A stretch of DNA of 64,000 nt, taken from the NCBI GenBank assembly GCA_002723295.1, contig PBNP01000008.1, positions 1 to 64,000 of the forward strand, in the 5' to 3' direction. This DNA is from Flavobacteriaceae bacterium (GTDB lineage Bacteria; Bacteroidota; Bacteroidia; Flavobacteriales; Flavobacteriaceae). Under the pieces are notes generated by a model. That model saw nothing but the letters and a program-made list of their open reading frames with translations. It did not search any database and was not told the origin of the DNA. Both the position numbers and the translations under genes were made by a program. This document shows, in pieces, positions 16,988 to 25,941 of this stretch. The number at the start of each line of letters is the position of its first letter. Position 1 is the first letter of the stretch.

Positions 16988-18250
16988 TTATTTAACTATT
17001 TTTTTAAGTGTTAATCCTTGAACCAAAATTGTAAATAGAACAACCATATAAGTCAAGAAAAGAATAAGGTCTTTACCTTGTCCAATTTGGTTTGGAAGAT
17101 TTAACGCTAATGCTATACTTAATCCTCCACGAAGTCCACCCCAAGTAATTATAAGTGCCGTCCTCTTCTCAAAAGTTTTAAAAAAAGAAAGGAATTTAAT
17201 TGGAATCCAAACCCCAACTCCTCTTGAGCAAACAACAAGTAAAATTGTTAATATTGATATTAAAAGATACGTAGTGTCAAAATTTTGGAATATTGGAATT
17301 ATTTCAAGCCCAATTAATATAAAAAGTATTGCGTTAAGAGTCTCATCTAATAAATGCCAAAACTTATAGACATACTCACCCATAGCCTTTTGAAGACCTT
17401 CTTCTTTTTTGTCAGTATCAATATTTCTGTTTAAAAATAACCCCATGACAACAACACCCAAAACACCTGAGAAGTGAAATTGATGTGATATAACAGAGAC
17501 TAGCAAAACAAGAGACAAAGTGATCAGAACCTCTAACTCTACATGTTCGTTTTCAATATATTTTACAAGTTTTAGTCCTAAGAAACCTATTAAAGCGCCA
17601 AGGGCTACACCACCAATTACTTCTTGTGCAAATAATAGACCTACACCTTCAACAGATGCGTTTCCTGTTAGCTTTACATTTAAAAGAGTAAGAAAAATAA
17701 CCACCCCAATTCCATCATTAAATAAGGATTCTCCTGCAATTCGAGTTTCAGTAATTCTAGATAAATTCATTTTTTTAACCATAGCAAGCACAGCAATAGG
17801 ATCAGTAGGAGCTATTAACGCACCAAATAATAAACAGTCTACATAGCTTAAACCAATAGAATTCAATCCTAAAAACGGTTGTTCAACAAGCCAATAAATT
17901 CCAGAGCCTACTACAAAAGTTGAAAATAAAACACCAAAAGAAGCTAACAAAAGAATAGTAACCTTATCCTTTAAAAGCTCGTGCACATCGACGCTAATTG
18001 CTCCTGCAAATAATAAAAAAGGAAGCATTACATCAATTAATAAAACTTGAAAATCAAAACTTTCTATCAGATTACTTACAGTTTCTAGAAATGGCGGTGA
18101 AATTACGCCGATAGTTAGAACACTAAATGAAAGCACTATTGCTAAAATCATTAAACCAATAGTTTGGGGCAACTTTAGTAGTCTCAAGTTTATAATTGAG
18201 AATACAGATGCTAATAAAAGTAGTATTGTAGTTAGCTCAAGGACATGCAT
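16988..18250 (-). CDS. CPA1-type Na+/H+ antiporter
   Basis: This 420-residue protein has about twelve hydrophobic helices and the CPA1 (NhaP/NHE) core motifs: LIAPTDPIAVLAMVKK near residue 145, AGESLFNDGIGVVIFL near 168 and ITWGGLRGGLSIALAL near 365. The ND pair in the FNDG motif is the cation-binding site of electroneutral exchangers. It would expel Na+ in exchange for H+ at the cytoplasmic membrane, complementing the proteorhodopsin proton pump in seawater. There is no C-terminal TrkA domain. It lies 20 bases downstream of ribE on the same strand. Confidence 0.92.
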   Translation of the reverse strand: MHVLELTTILLLLASVFSIINLRLLKLPQTIGLMILAIVLSFSVLTIGVISPPFLETVSNLIESFDFQVLLIDVMLPFLLFAGAISVDVHELLKDKVTILLLASFGVLFSTFVVGSGIYWLVEQPFLGLNSIGLSYVDCLLFGALIAPTDPIAVLAMVKKMNLSRITETRIAGESLFNDGIGVVIFLTLLNVKLTGNASVEGVGLLFAQEVIGGVALGALIGFLGLKLVKYIENEHVELEVLITLSLVLLVSVISHQFHFSGVLGVVVMGLFLNRNIDTDKKEEGLQKAMGEYVYKFWHLLDETLNAILFILIGLEIIPIFQNFDTTYLLISILTILLVVCSRGVGVWIPIKFLSFFKTFEKRTALIITWGGLRGGLSIALALNLPNQIGQGKDLILFLTYMVVLFTILVQGLTLKKIVK

Positions 18251-18270
18251 AATATTTATTTAAATAACAA

Positions 18271-18861
18271 TTAATTTGTGTTTTGATACATCTTGGATAT
18301 ATATTTTCCTAAAATGTCAAATTCTAAGTTAACAATTTCTCCTTTAATTAATTGATGAAATGTTGTGTTTTTATATGTGTGGGGTATAATTGCAACAGAA
18401 AAAGTATTTATTCCTGAATCTATTACAGTTAAACTAACACCATTTATAGTAATTGAGCCTTTTGCTATGGTTAAATTTTTTTCTTTTTTATCATATTTAA
18501 AATCAAATTTCCAGCTTCCATTTTCATTATTGATTTTTGTGCATATTCCTATTTGATCAACATGACCTTGTACAAAATGTCCGTCTAGCCTAGAATTAAT
18601 TGTCATAGCTCTCTCTAAATTTATCTTGCTTCCTGCCTTTAAAAAATTTAGATTGCTTCTTTTCAATGTTTCAGATATAGCAGTTACTGAATATAGGTTT
18701 TCATATACAGTTTCAATAGTTAAACAAACACCATTGTGGGATAAGCTTTGGTCAATTTTCAAATTTTTAGTTAGTGAACTTTTTACACTGAAAGTTTTAT
18801 TTGCACCAACTTTATTAATTGATATAATTTCTCCTATATCTTCAACAATACCTGTAAACAT
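18271..18861 (-). CDS. ribE: Riboflavin synthase, alpha subunit
   Basis: This 196-residue protein begins with the diagnostic MFTGIVEDIGEI. It has two lumazine-binding repeats: the first with SHNGVCLTIE near residue 42, the second with HFVQGHVDQIG near 95 and GSITINGVSLTVID near 137. It dismutates two 6,7-dimethyl-8-ribityllumazine molecules to riboflavin. It is divergent from pdxA, with 46 bases between them, and is followed on the same strand by the antiporter. No other riboflavin genes are nearby. Confidence 0.96.
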   Translation of the reverse strand: MFTGIVEDIGEIISINKVGANKTFSVKSSLTKNLKIDQSLSHNGVCLTIETVYENLYSVTAISETLKRSNLNFLKAGSKINLERAMTINSRLDGHFVQGHVDQIGICTKINNENGSWKFDFKYDKKEKNLTIAKGSITINGVSLTVIDSGINTFSVAIIPHTYKNTTFHQLIKGEIVNLEFDILGKYISKMYQNTN

Positions 18862-18907
18862 AACAGTTAAATTTAATTAACTTTGGTTGTAAAATTAGGA
18901 AATTCAT

Positions 18908-19924
18908 TTGATCAAAAACAAGCATATCAAAAAAATTAAGGTAGGGCTGTCTCTTGGAGATCCTAATGGAGTAGGGTTAGAGTTGATTCTTTCTATTTTC
19001 CAACACAAACAGTATTTTAAATTTTTTATACCTGTTCTTTTTGCGCCAATAAAAATAGTTCAAGAACAAAAGAAACACTTTGACTTTAAAACCAAATTAA
19101 TAAAAGTTACTGACTCACAATTATTAATTCCTGGGAAACTTAATGTTTTTGATATAAAAACCAAAGACATAAAATTAAAATTTGGTGAATATTCTGAAAA
19201 ATCTGGGGCAATTGCACTTCTTTCACTTGAAGCATCAAATGATGCGATAAAAAAAGGAAAAGTTGATATTTTGGTTACTGCTCCAATAAATAAAAAAACA
19301 ATTCATTCCAAAAAATTTCATTTCAAGGGACACACCGACTATTTTTCAAATAGCTTCTCAGGAGAATCACTTATGTTTATGGTTTCAAAAGATTTGAAAA
19401 TTGCACTTATAACAGACCATATTTCAATTAAGGAAGTTTCTGCCATATTTTCTAAAAAACTGCTTACCAAAAAAATTAAACAAGTGTTAAATTCTTTAAA
19501 GAATGATTTTGGTATAAAGAATGCTAAATTGGCAATATTGGGACTGAACCCTCACTCCGGGGAGAATGGCTTAATAGGGACTGAAGATGAATTAATTACT
19601 AAGCCAGTAATTAGAAATTATAATAATCAAGAAGAACTTGTTTCTGGACCATTTTCTGCAGATAGTTTTTTTGGTTCTGAAAATTACAAAAAATTTGATG
19701 CAGTACTTGCTATATATCATGATCAGGGTTTAATTCCTTTCAAAACATTAACTTTTGGTAAAGGAGTAAATTATACTGCAGGATTAGAAATAATTAGGAC
19801 ATCGCCTGACCATGGAAGCGCTTTTGATATAGCCGGAAAAGGGATAGCTTCATCCAGCTCATTTGAATCTGCTCTGATGATTGGAAGGGAAATCTTTAAT
19901 TTGAGAAAACATCCTAAATCTTAA
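18908..19924 (+). CDS. pdxA: 4-hydroxythreonine-4-phosphate dehydrogenase
   Basis: This 338-residue protein has LSLGDPNGVGLELI near residue 15, VTAPINKKTIH near 121, KGHTDYFS near 138 (a metal-ligand His), GLNPHSGENGLIG near 214 and AIYHDQGLIPFKTL near 273 (a further metal ligand), which are all PdxA signatures. It acts in the DXP-dependent pyridoxal phosphate pathway. No ATG precedes the first motif, so translation most likely starts at the TTG at 18908. A TAACTTTG box at 18878-18885 could be its -7 element, but no -33 box is visible. Confidence 0.95.
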   Translation: MIKNKHIKKIKVGLSLGDPNGVGLELILSIFQHKQYFKFFIPVLFAPIKIVQEQKKHFDFKTKLIKVTDSQLLIPGKLNVFDIKTKDIKLKFGEYSEKSGAIALLSLEASNDAIKKGKVDILVTAPINKKTIHSKKFHFKGHTDYFSNSFSGESLMFMVSKDLKIALITDHISIKEVSAIFSKKLLTKKIKQVLNSLKNDFGIKNAKLAILGLNPHSGENGLIGTEDELITKPVIRNYNNQEELVSGPFSADSFFGSENYKKFDAVLAIYHDQGLIPFKTLTFGKGVNYTAGLEIIRTSPDHGSAFDIAGKGIASSSSFESALMIGREIFNLRKHPKS

Positions 19925-19962
19925 TTCCAAGAAATAAAAATTAAGGTTTAAAAAAAATATTA

Positions 19963-19970
19963 TAAATTTG
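19963..19970 (+). promoter_or_regulatory. Probable -7 box of the DUF177-rpmF operon
   Basis: TAAATTTG at 19963-19970 matches TAnnTTTG exactly and lies 20 bases before the ATG at 19990. No clear -33 TTTG is seen at the right distance, so the call rests on the -7 box and its position. Confidence 0.35.
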
Positions 19971-19989
19971 CACGCTTATATGTTTGGCC

Positions 19990-20508
19990 ATGAAGAGTAA
20001 ACATTCATGTTTGATTAAACCCTTAAATTTAAAAAACGGGAATCATACATATAAATACAAGATTGATAATAAGTTCTTTGAAGGTTTTGAATATTTAGAT
20101 TTTGAAAATGTTCAACTGAAAACTTTTCTTGAAATAAAAAAAATAGATCAGGGTTTCTATTTGATTTTTCAAACAAAAGGTACGGTAAGGGTCCTTTGTG
20201 ATATTAGTAACGAATTATTTGATTTGCCTATTTCATGTAGTTTAAATCTAAACATAAAATTTGGACAGAGTTATTTTGATGATGACGAAATTTTAATTTT
20301 GCCATATGGCACTAACCAAATAGATATTTCAAAATACATTTATGAGATGGTAATTCTTTCATTGCCAATAAAAAAAATGCATCCAGGAATAATTGAAGGC
20401 AGTTTAAATTCTGATATTCTTCAAAAACTAGATTTTTTAAAACCCAAAAAAAACAGAATTTTATCTGGATATCATCCAAGATGGAAAAAACTAAAAGATT
20501 TATTATAA
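19990..20508 (+). CDS. DUF177 (YceD-like) protein
   Basis: I start at the ATG at 19990 rather than the TTG two codons earlier. This protein of about 172 residues has the DUF177 core GTVRVLCDISNELFDLPI near residue 60 (one Cys kept of the usual CxxC) and a YIYEMVILSLPIKKMHPG block near 113. DUF177 genes lie directly before rpmF in most bacteria and are linked to 23S rRNA accumulation (YceD). The rpmF start follows by 13 bases, so they are cotranscribed here as well. Confidence 0.85.
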   Translation: MKSKHSCLIKPLNLKNGNHTYKYKIDNKFFEGFEYLDFENVQLKTFLEIKKIDQGFYLIFQTKGTVRVLCDISNELFDLPISCSLNLNIKFGQSYFDDDEILILPYGTNQIDISKYIYEMVILSLPIKKMHPGIIEGSLNSDILQKLDFLKPKKNRILSGYHPRWKKLKDLL

Positions 20509-20521
20509 ATAACTATTAAAA

Positions 20522-20719
20522 ATGGCTCATCCTAAAAGGAAAATTTCTAAAACTAGAAGAGACAAAAGACGTACTCATTATAAAGCAAAAAAAAGACAAA
20601 TTGCAGTATGTAATGCAACTGGAGAAAGTCATTTATATCATCGTGCGCATTGGCACGAAGGAAAGCTTTATTACAGAGGGAAAGTTTTAGTTGATAGCAC
20701 TGAATTATCAGAAGACTAA
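20522..20719 (+). CDS. rpmF: 50S ribosomal protein L32
   Basis: This 65-residue basic protein begins [20 protein letters not shown] and continues with [18 protein letters not shown], the L32 pattern of Bacteroidota. It keeps a single Cys (IAVCNATGE) and so lacks the paired CxxC zinc ribbon, as is usual in this phylum. It is in an operon with DUF177. Many Flavobacteriia have fabH between rpmF and accB, but here the 142 bases up to accB contain no gene. Confidence 0.97.
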   Translation: MAHPKRKISKTRRDKRRTHYKAKKRQIAVCNATGESHLYHRAHWHEGKLYYRGKVLVDSTELSED

Positions 20720-20861
20720 AGGGAATCAACTGCAATTAATTCCGAATAATTATTTTAAACGTTTTTTTCATAAAAAAACCTATCTTCACTAAAGATTTAA
20801 TAAAAAGTATTAGTCAAATGATTGAGGTAAGTAGATCTTTTAACAAAATAATTTTTATAAA

Positions 20862-21344
20862 ATGAATATTAAAGAAATTCAACATCTAATTAAGTTTGTT
20901 ACAAAATCAGGAGTAGATGAGGTTGAGATTGAAAAGAAAGATTTCAAAATAATAATTAGAACTAACGCTAATAGACAATCTAAAGAAATTAGCTCGACTG
21001 TTAAAACATCTAATTTTATATCTGAGCCAATCCTGGAAAATATTGATTCTGATTTAAAAATAGAAGAAAAAAACACTCAGGCTCTAGAGAATCAAAATAA
21101 AAAACATATTATTATTAAGTCTCCAATAATCGGCACTTTTTATAGAAAACCTTCCCCCGATAAGCCTAACTTTGTAGAAAAAGGATCTGAAGTAAAAAAA
21201 GGAGATCCACTATGTGTTATTGAGGCAATGAAGTTGTTTAATGAAATTGAGTGTGAAATTGATTGTAAAATCATTAAAATTTTAGTTGACGATGAAACTC
21301 CAGTTGAATTTGATCAACCACTATTTTTAGTTGATCCTTCATAA
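20862..21344 (+). CDS. accB: Biotin carboxyl carrier protein of acetyl-CoA carboxylase
   Basis: This 160-residue protein has a short N-terminal region (IKFVTKSGVDEVEIEKKD), a polar linker, and then the biotinyl domain PIIGTFYRKPSPDKP, GDPLCVIEAMKLFNEIE with biotin attached to K124, and PVEFDQPLFLVD. It carries the carboxyl group between biotin carboxylase and the transferase in malonyl-CoA synthesis. The accC start is 9 bases after its stop, so they form an accBC operon. Confidence 0.97.
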   Translation: MNIKEIQHLIKFVTKSGVDEVEIEKKDFKIIIRTNANRQSKEISSTVKTSNFISEPILENIDSDLKIEEKNTQALENQNKKHIIIKSPIIGTFYRKPSPDKPNFVEKGSEVKKGDPLCVIEAMKLFNEIECEIDCKIIKILVDDETPVEFDQPLFLVDPS

Positions 21345-21353
21345 TTTTTATTG

Positions 21354-22688
21354 ATGTTTAAAAAAATTCTTATAGCCAATAGAGGTGAAATTGCAATGCG
21401 AATTATTCGCACATGTAAAGAGATGGGCATTAAAACAGTTGCTATTTATTCAACTGCAGATAGTGAAAGTCTCCATGTGCGTTTTGCAGATGAGGCAGTA
21501 TGTGTTGGGCCTGCTCCGAGTAATGAGTCATATTTGAAAACGGCAAATATTATCGCAGCAGCAGAAATAACTAATGCGGATGCTATACACCCAGGATATG
21601 GGTTTCTATCAGAAAGCTCAAAATTCTCCAAACTTTGTGAAGAACACAATATAAAATTTATTGGAGACTCTTCTGAAATGATTAATAAAATGGGAGACAA
21701 GGCTTCTGCAATAGCAACGATGAAATCTGCAGGAGTCCCAACGATTCCTGGATCAGAAGGGCTATTAGAATCATTAGAAGAAGCTAAAAAAACAGCAAAA
21801 AAAATTGGATACCCAATTATGATTAAAGCAACTGCAGGTGGTGGAGGAAAAGGAATGCGTGCAATTTGGGGCCCCGATGAAATTGAAAAAGCGTGGGATA
21901 GCGCAAAGGCTGAATCACTAACTTCCTTTGGAAATGATGAAATGTATATGGAGAAATTAATTCAGAATCCAAGGCATATAGAAATTCAAATTGTTGGAGA
22001 TTCATATGGAAAAGCTTGTCATTTATCAGAGAGAGATTGTTCAATTCAAAGAAGACATCAAAAATTAATTGAAGAAACTCCCTCACCATTTATGACTGAG
22101 GAATTGAGGAAATCAATGGGAAAATCTGCTATTAAAGCAGCAAAGTTTATTAAATATGAGGGGGCAGGAACTATTGAATTCCTAGTTGATAATAAAAGGA
22201 ACTATTATTTTATGGAGATGAATACACGGATACAGGTAGAGCATCCAATAACAGAACAAGTAATTGATTTTGACCTTATTCGAGAGCAAATTAAAGTTGC
22301 AGCTGGAATTCATATAAGCGGAAAAAGCTATTTACCAAAAATGCATTCAATTGAATGTAGAATAAATGCTGAAGATCCAGACAATGATTTTCGTCCATGT
22401 CCTGGCCAAATTCAAACACTTCATTTTCCTGGGGGCCATGGAGTTAGGGTTGACACACATGTTTACAGTGGGTATATCATCCCTCCCTTTTATGACTCTA
22501 TGATTGCTAAACTTATAACAACAGCTCAAAGCCGTGAAGAAGCTATTAACAAAATGAAAAGAGCTCTAGATGAATTTCTTATAGAAGGAATAAAAACAAC
22601 AATCCCTTTTCATAGAAATTTAATGGATAATCCTGATTTTATTAAAGGGAATTATACCACAAGATTTATAGAGAGTTTATCTTCTTGA
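21354..22688 (+). CDS. accC: Biotin carboxylase subunit of acetyl-CoA carboxylase
   Basis: Translation starts at the ATG at 21354, one codon after an in-frame TTG. The protein of about 444 residues has [18 protein letters not shown] at the N-terminus, the ATP-grasp glycine loop [15 protein letters not shown] near residue 158, [10 protein letters not shown] near 240 and [17 protein letters not shown] near 282. The length and motifs are those of AccC, not of longer pyruvate or propionyl carboxylases. It follows accB and acts in fatty-acid synthesis. Confidence 0.97.
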   Translation: MFKKILIANRGEIAMRIIRTCKEMGIKTVAIYSTADSESLHVRFADEAVCVGPAPSNESYLKTANIIAAAEITNADAIHPGYGFLSESSKFSKLCEEHNIKFIGDSSEMINKMGDKASAIATMKSAGVPTIPGSEGLLESLEEAKKTAKKIGYPIMIKATAGGGGKGMRAIWGPDEIEKAWDSAKAESLTSFGNDEMYMEKLIQNPRHIEIQIVGDSYGKACHLSERDCSIQRRHQKLIEETPSPFMTEELRKSMGKSAIKAAKFIKYEGAGTIEFLVDNKRNYYFMEMNTRIQVEHPITEQVIDFDLIREQIKVAAGIHISGKSYLPKMHSIECRINAEDPDNDFRPCPGQIQTLHFPGGHGVRVDTHVYSGYIIPPFYDSMIAKLITTAQSREEAINKMKRALDEFLIEGIKTTIPFHRNLMDNPDFIKGNYTTRFIESLSS

Positions 22689-22839
22689 TTTTAAAGAGAT
22701 CCAGAATTTAGCATATCATAATTTCACTTTTCGCAACTCTTTTTCATAAGCTTAAAAAAATCAGAATTATCTAAAAACATTTTGTAAATTTCAAAGTAAA
22801 CAATTTTGTATTAGATAATTTTGATAAAGCTATAATAGA

Positions 22840-23490
22840 ATGGATATCAGAGAATCATTATTTTTAGAAATTATTTCATTGGCAAAACAAATTTCAAAGC
22901 TGAAAAATTATCAGTCTTCTCATGATTTAGATGAATTATCTTTAGCTCTTTTTGAAAAGGCGCTCTTACTTAAAAATTTAGCTAAAGATGATTTTTTGCA
23001 AAAAGAATCAGAGCTTAAAGCCCAATTAGATGTAAATAAACTTTCTTTTATTCCTAAAGATCAGTCTGGAAACATTCAAAATAATAAGCAAGCAATTACT
23101 CCATTAATTGAAACAATTAAAGAAATGATACCTGAAATGCCTGAAAATAATTTACAAAGTAATTTATTTGAAGAAGATATACAGGCTTCAAAAGGCAAAA
23201 AAAATGAAGAGATTATTTATAAAAGAAATTTAAAGCATAAAAAATTAAATGATCACTTTTCTGAGAAATTAAAGATTGATTTAAATGATAAATCAGCCTT
23301 TATTCAAAAATTATTTGACAATAAACCTAAAATTTACAACAAAGCTATTAGAGAGATTTTTAATTTTAAAGACTGGGAATCTGCACGTGATTTCATAGAA
23401 AAAAAAATACAATACAAAAATAATTTATGGGGCAAAAACCCCTCTATAGCTAAGAGGTTTTATGAATTAGTAAAAAAACAATTTGAATAA
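22840..23490 (+). CDS. Conserved hypothetical helical protein
   Basis: This 216-residue protein is mostly alpha-helical and charged, with Leu/Lys-rich N-terminal helices (residues 1-60), a polar middle of about 80 residues and a more conserved-looking C-terminus (KSAFIQKLFDNKPKIYNKAI, then FNFKDWESARDFIEKKI and WGKNPSIAKRFYELVKKQF). I do not recognise a named domain, though such proteins commonly precede rsmI in Flavobacteriia. It has no signal peptide or membrane helix. It lies 20 bases before rsmI on the same strand. A TAATTTTG at 22816-22823 might be a -7 box. Confidence 0.7.
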   Translation: MDIRESLFLEIISLAKQISKLKNYQSSHDLDELSLALFEKALLLKNLAKDDFLQKESELKAQLDVNKLSFIPKDQSGNIQNNKQAITPLIETIKEMIPEMPENNLQSNLFEEDIQASKGKKNEEIIYKRNLKHKKLNDHFSEKLKIDLNDKSAFIQKLFDNKPKIYNKAIREIFNFKDWESARDFIEKKIQYKNNLWGKNPSIAKRFYELVKKQFE

Positions 23491-23510
23491 AATAAACATC
23501 AAATTTTATA

Positions 23511-24188
23511 ATGACTTTGTATATAGTGCCGACACCTATTGGTAATTTATTAGATATAACATACAGGGCAGTTGATGTTTTAAATAATGTTGACTTAATT
23601 TTAGCGGAAGACACTAGAACAAGCAAGAAACTATTAAACAAATATTCAATTAAAACAAGGGTTGAAAGCTTTCATAGCTATAATGAACATTCTAAATTAG
23701 AATCAATCATCAAAAAATTAAAAAGCGGCAATACAATTGCCCTTATTTCTGACGCGGGGACTCCTAGTATTTCAGACCCTGGATTTTTATTGATTCGGGA
23801 GTCTATATCAAGAGGAATTAATGTTTATTGCCTTCCAGGCCCTACTGCATTAATTCCTGCTCTTGTACAAAGCGGGTTTTCTTCTGATCGTTTTATTTTT
23901 GAAGGATTTTTACCTCATAAAAAGGGCAGAAAATCCAGATTAGAAAATTTGTCAGAAGAGAAAAGAACAATAATAATTTATGAATCACCATATAGAATTA
24001 TTAAAACACTTAATCAGCTTTTAGTCATTTTTGGTAATGATCGAAAAATAAGTATTGTTAGGGAGCTTACAAAAAAATTTGAAAATCAATTTAGAGGGTC
24101 AATAAAAGAATCAATTAATTATTATAATAAAAACTTACCTAAGGGGGAATTTGTAATTGTAATTTCACCTCCTGCAAAAAAGACATGA
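23511..24188 (+). CDS. rsmI: 16S rRNA (cytidine1402-2'-O)-methyltransferase
   Basis: This 225-residue protein begins MTLYIVPTPIGNLLDIT and has ILAEDTRTSKKLL near residue 31, LISDAGTPSISDPGF near 78 and VYCLPGPTALIPAL near 103. These are the SAM-binding motifs of the tetrapyrrole-methylase fold used by RsmI. It methylates the 2'-OH of C1402 in the decoding centre. The recJ start overlaps its stop (ATGA), a sign of translational coupling. It is somewhat shorter than the E. coli enzyme because the C-terminal extension is absent. Confidence 0.95.
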   Translation: MTLYIVPTPIGNLLDITYRAVDVLNNVDLILAEDTRTSKKLLNKYSIKTRVESFHSYNEHSKLESIIKKLKSGNTIALISDAGTPSISDPGFLLIRESISRGINVYCLPGPTALIPALVQSGFSSDRFIFEGFLPHKKGRKSRLENLSEEKRTIIIYESPYRIIKTLNQLLVIFGNDRKISIVRELTKKFENQFRGSIKESINYYNKNLPKGEFVIVISPPAKKT

Positions 24189-25897
24189 TTAAAAAAAATT
24201 GGAAAAAAATTGAAGCTCCTGATTTAGTCAAATCTAAAAATTTGCAAAACGAATTAAATGTACCTAAACTTATAGCTCAATTATTAGTCCAAAGAGGAAT
24301 TGAATTATTTTCAGAAGCAAGAGAATTTTTTAGACCTGAATTAAAAGATTTGATTGATCCATTTTTAATGAAAGGAATGAAAAAAGCAATAGATAAAATT
24401 ATTTTTTCAATAGAAAATAAAGAAACAATAATGATTTATGGTGATTATGATGTAGATGGAACTACTTCTGTTGCTCTGCTTTATTCTTTTTTAAAAAAAC
24501 AAGGGGGAATAGTTATTCCTTATATACCAGACAGATATAAGGAAGGATATGGTGTATCAGTAACAGGGATAAATGCAGCTAAAGAAAAAAAAGTTTCCTT
24601 AATTATAATTATTGATTGTGGAATTAAAGCGATAAAAGAAATTGAGTTGGCTAATTCTTATGGAATCGACACAATCATTTGTGATCATCATATACCAGGA
24701 AAAGTTTTACCAAATGCAGTATCAATTTTAAATCCAAAACAAGAAGATTGTTCGTATCCTTATAAAGAATTATGTGCTTGTGGAATTGGATTTAAAGTAA
24801 TTCAAGCTTTTGAACAAAAAAAAGGAAATTCATTTGATAACATAAAAGCATATCTGGATTTGGTTGCAATTGCAATTGCTGCAGATATTGTTCCCATTAC
24901 TGGAGAAAATAGAGTATTAACATTTCTTGGTTTAAAAAGATTAAATTCAGATATCAGAATAGGATTAAAACATTTAATAAACAATCAATATAAAAAGCTT
25001 AATATTTATGATTTGATTTATAAAATTGCACCAAGGATTAATGCTGCTGGAAGAATGAAACATGGCATGTATGCTGTTGATCTTTTGGTCTCGACTTTTG
25101 ATCAAGAGGCAATTTCAAAATCTAGAACTATTGAATTATTTAATAGTGAAAGAAAAATGATTGATGAAAGAATAACTAAAGAAGCTTTAGAGCAAATAGA
25201 GTTAATTGGAAGTGTTGAAGCAAAAACAACTGTTGTTTATAGACCTGACTGGCACAAGGGTGTTATAGGGATTGTTGCTTCAAGATTAATGGAATTTCAT
25301 TATAGACCAACTATAGTATTTACTAAGGAAGGGGAATTTATTGTTGGATCAGCAAGATCAGTAAAAGGCTTCAATATCTACGAAGCACTATCTTCTTGTT
25401 CTAAATATTTGATACAATATGGAGGACATAAATATGCCGCAGGATTAAAAATAGAACCTGAAAAATTTACCGAATTTAAAATTGCTTTTGAGTCTGCGGT
25501 TTCTAAAAAAATCTTATCACATCAACTTATCCCAAGTTTAACATATGACCTTGAAATCACTTTAGATAAATTAACAAGTACTACATTCAGAATTATAAAT
25601 CAAATGAGACCATTTGGACCATATAATAGAGAACCTGTTTTTTGTGTTAACAATTGTTTAGATAATGGAGGCACTAGAAAAGTGGGTAAAGAGAATAATC
25701 ATCTCAAATTAGAAATTATAGATAAATCTGGAACCTCTTTTTCAGGAATTGGGTTTAATATGGCAGAATATTTAAGTGAAATTAAATCAAAAAATGATTT
25801 TTCTATTTTGGCGAACCTAATAAAAAATGATTATAATGATAGATCTGAACTTCAATTATTAATAAAATCAATTTCTTTTGATAAAAATCCTACCTAG
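24185..25897 (+). CDS. recJ: Single-stranded-DNA-specific exonuclease RecJ
   Basis: This 570-residue protein has the DHH motifs MIYGDYDVDGTTSVALLY near residue 82 and IICDHHIPGK near 163, then APRINAAGRMKHGM near 283 and the DHHA1 motif YGGHKYAAGLKI near 416. These residues form the two-metal site for 5'-3' degradation of single-stranded DNA in recombination and mismatch repair. The length fits the family. It overlaps rsmI by 4 bases and converges on pgi. Confidence 0.96.
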   Translation: MIKKNWKKIEAPDLVKSKNLQNELNVPKLIAQLLVQRGIELFSEAREFFRPELKDLIDPFLMKGMKKAIDKIIFSIENKETIMIYGDYDVDGTTSVALLYSFLKKQGGIVIPYIPDRYKEGYGVSVTGINAAKEKKVSLIIIIDCGIKAIKEIELANSYGIDTIICDHHIPGKVLPNAVSILNPKQEDCSYPYKELCACGIGFKVIQAFEQKKGNSFDNIKAYLDLVAIAIAADIVPITGENRVLTFLGLKRLNSDIRIGLKHLINNQYKKLNIYDLIYKIAPRINAAGRMKHGMYAVDLLVSTFDQEAISKSRTIELFNSERKMIDERITKEALEQIELIGSVEAKTTVVYRPDWHKGVIGIVASRLMEFHYRPTIVFTKEGEFIVGSARSVKGFNIYEALSSCSKYLIQYGGHKYAAGLKIEPEKFTEFKIAFESAVSKKILSHQLIPSLTYDLEITLDKLTSTTFRIINQMRPFGPYNREPVFCVNNCLDNGGTRKVGKENNHLKLEIIDKSGTSFSGIGFNMAEYLSEIKSKNDFSILANLIKNDYNDRSELQLLIKSISFDKNPT

Positions 25898-25941
25898 AAT
25901 TTAGAGAGTTATAGGCTTAACCAATAAATAGATTTATTTTA

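Noticed and set aside
18878-18885. TAACTTTG before pdxA as a promoter
   Set aside because: The -7 box is good, but there is no TTTG-like sequence 17-23 bases upstream; it is mentioned only in the gene entry.
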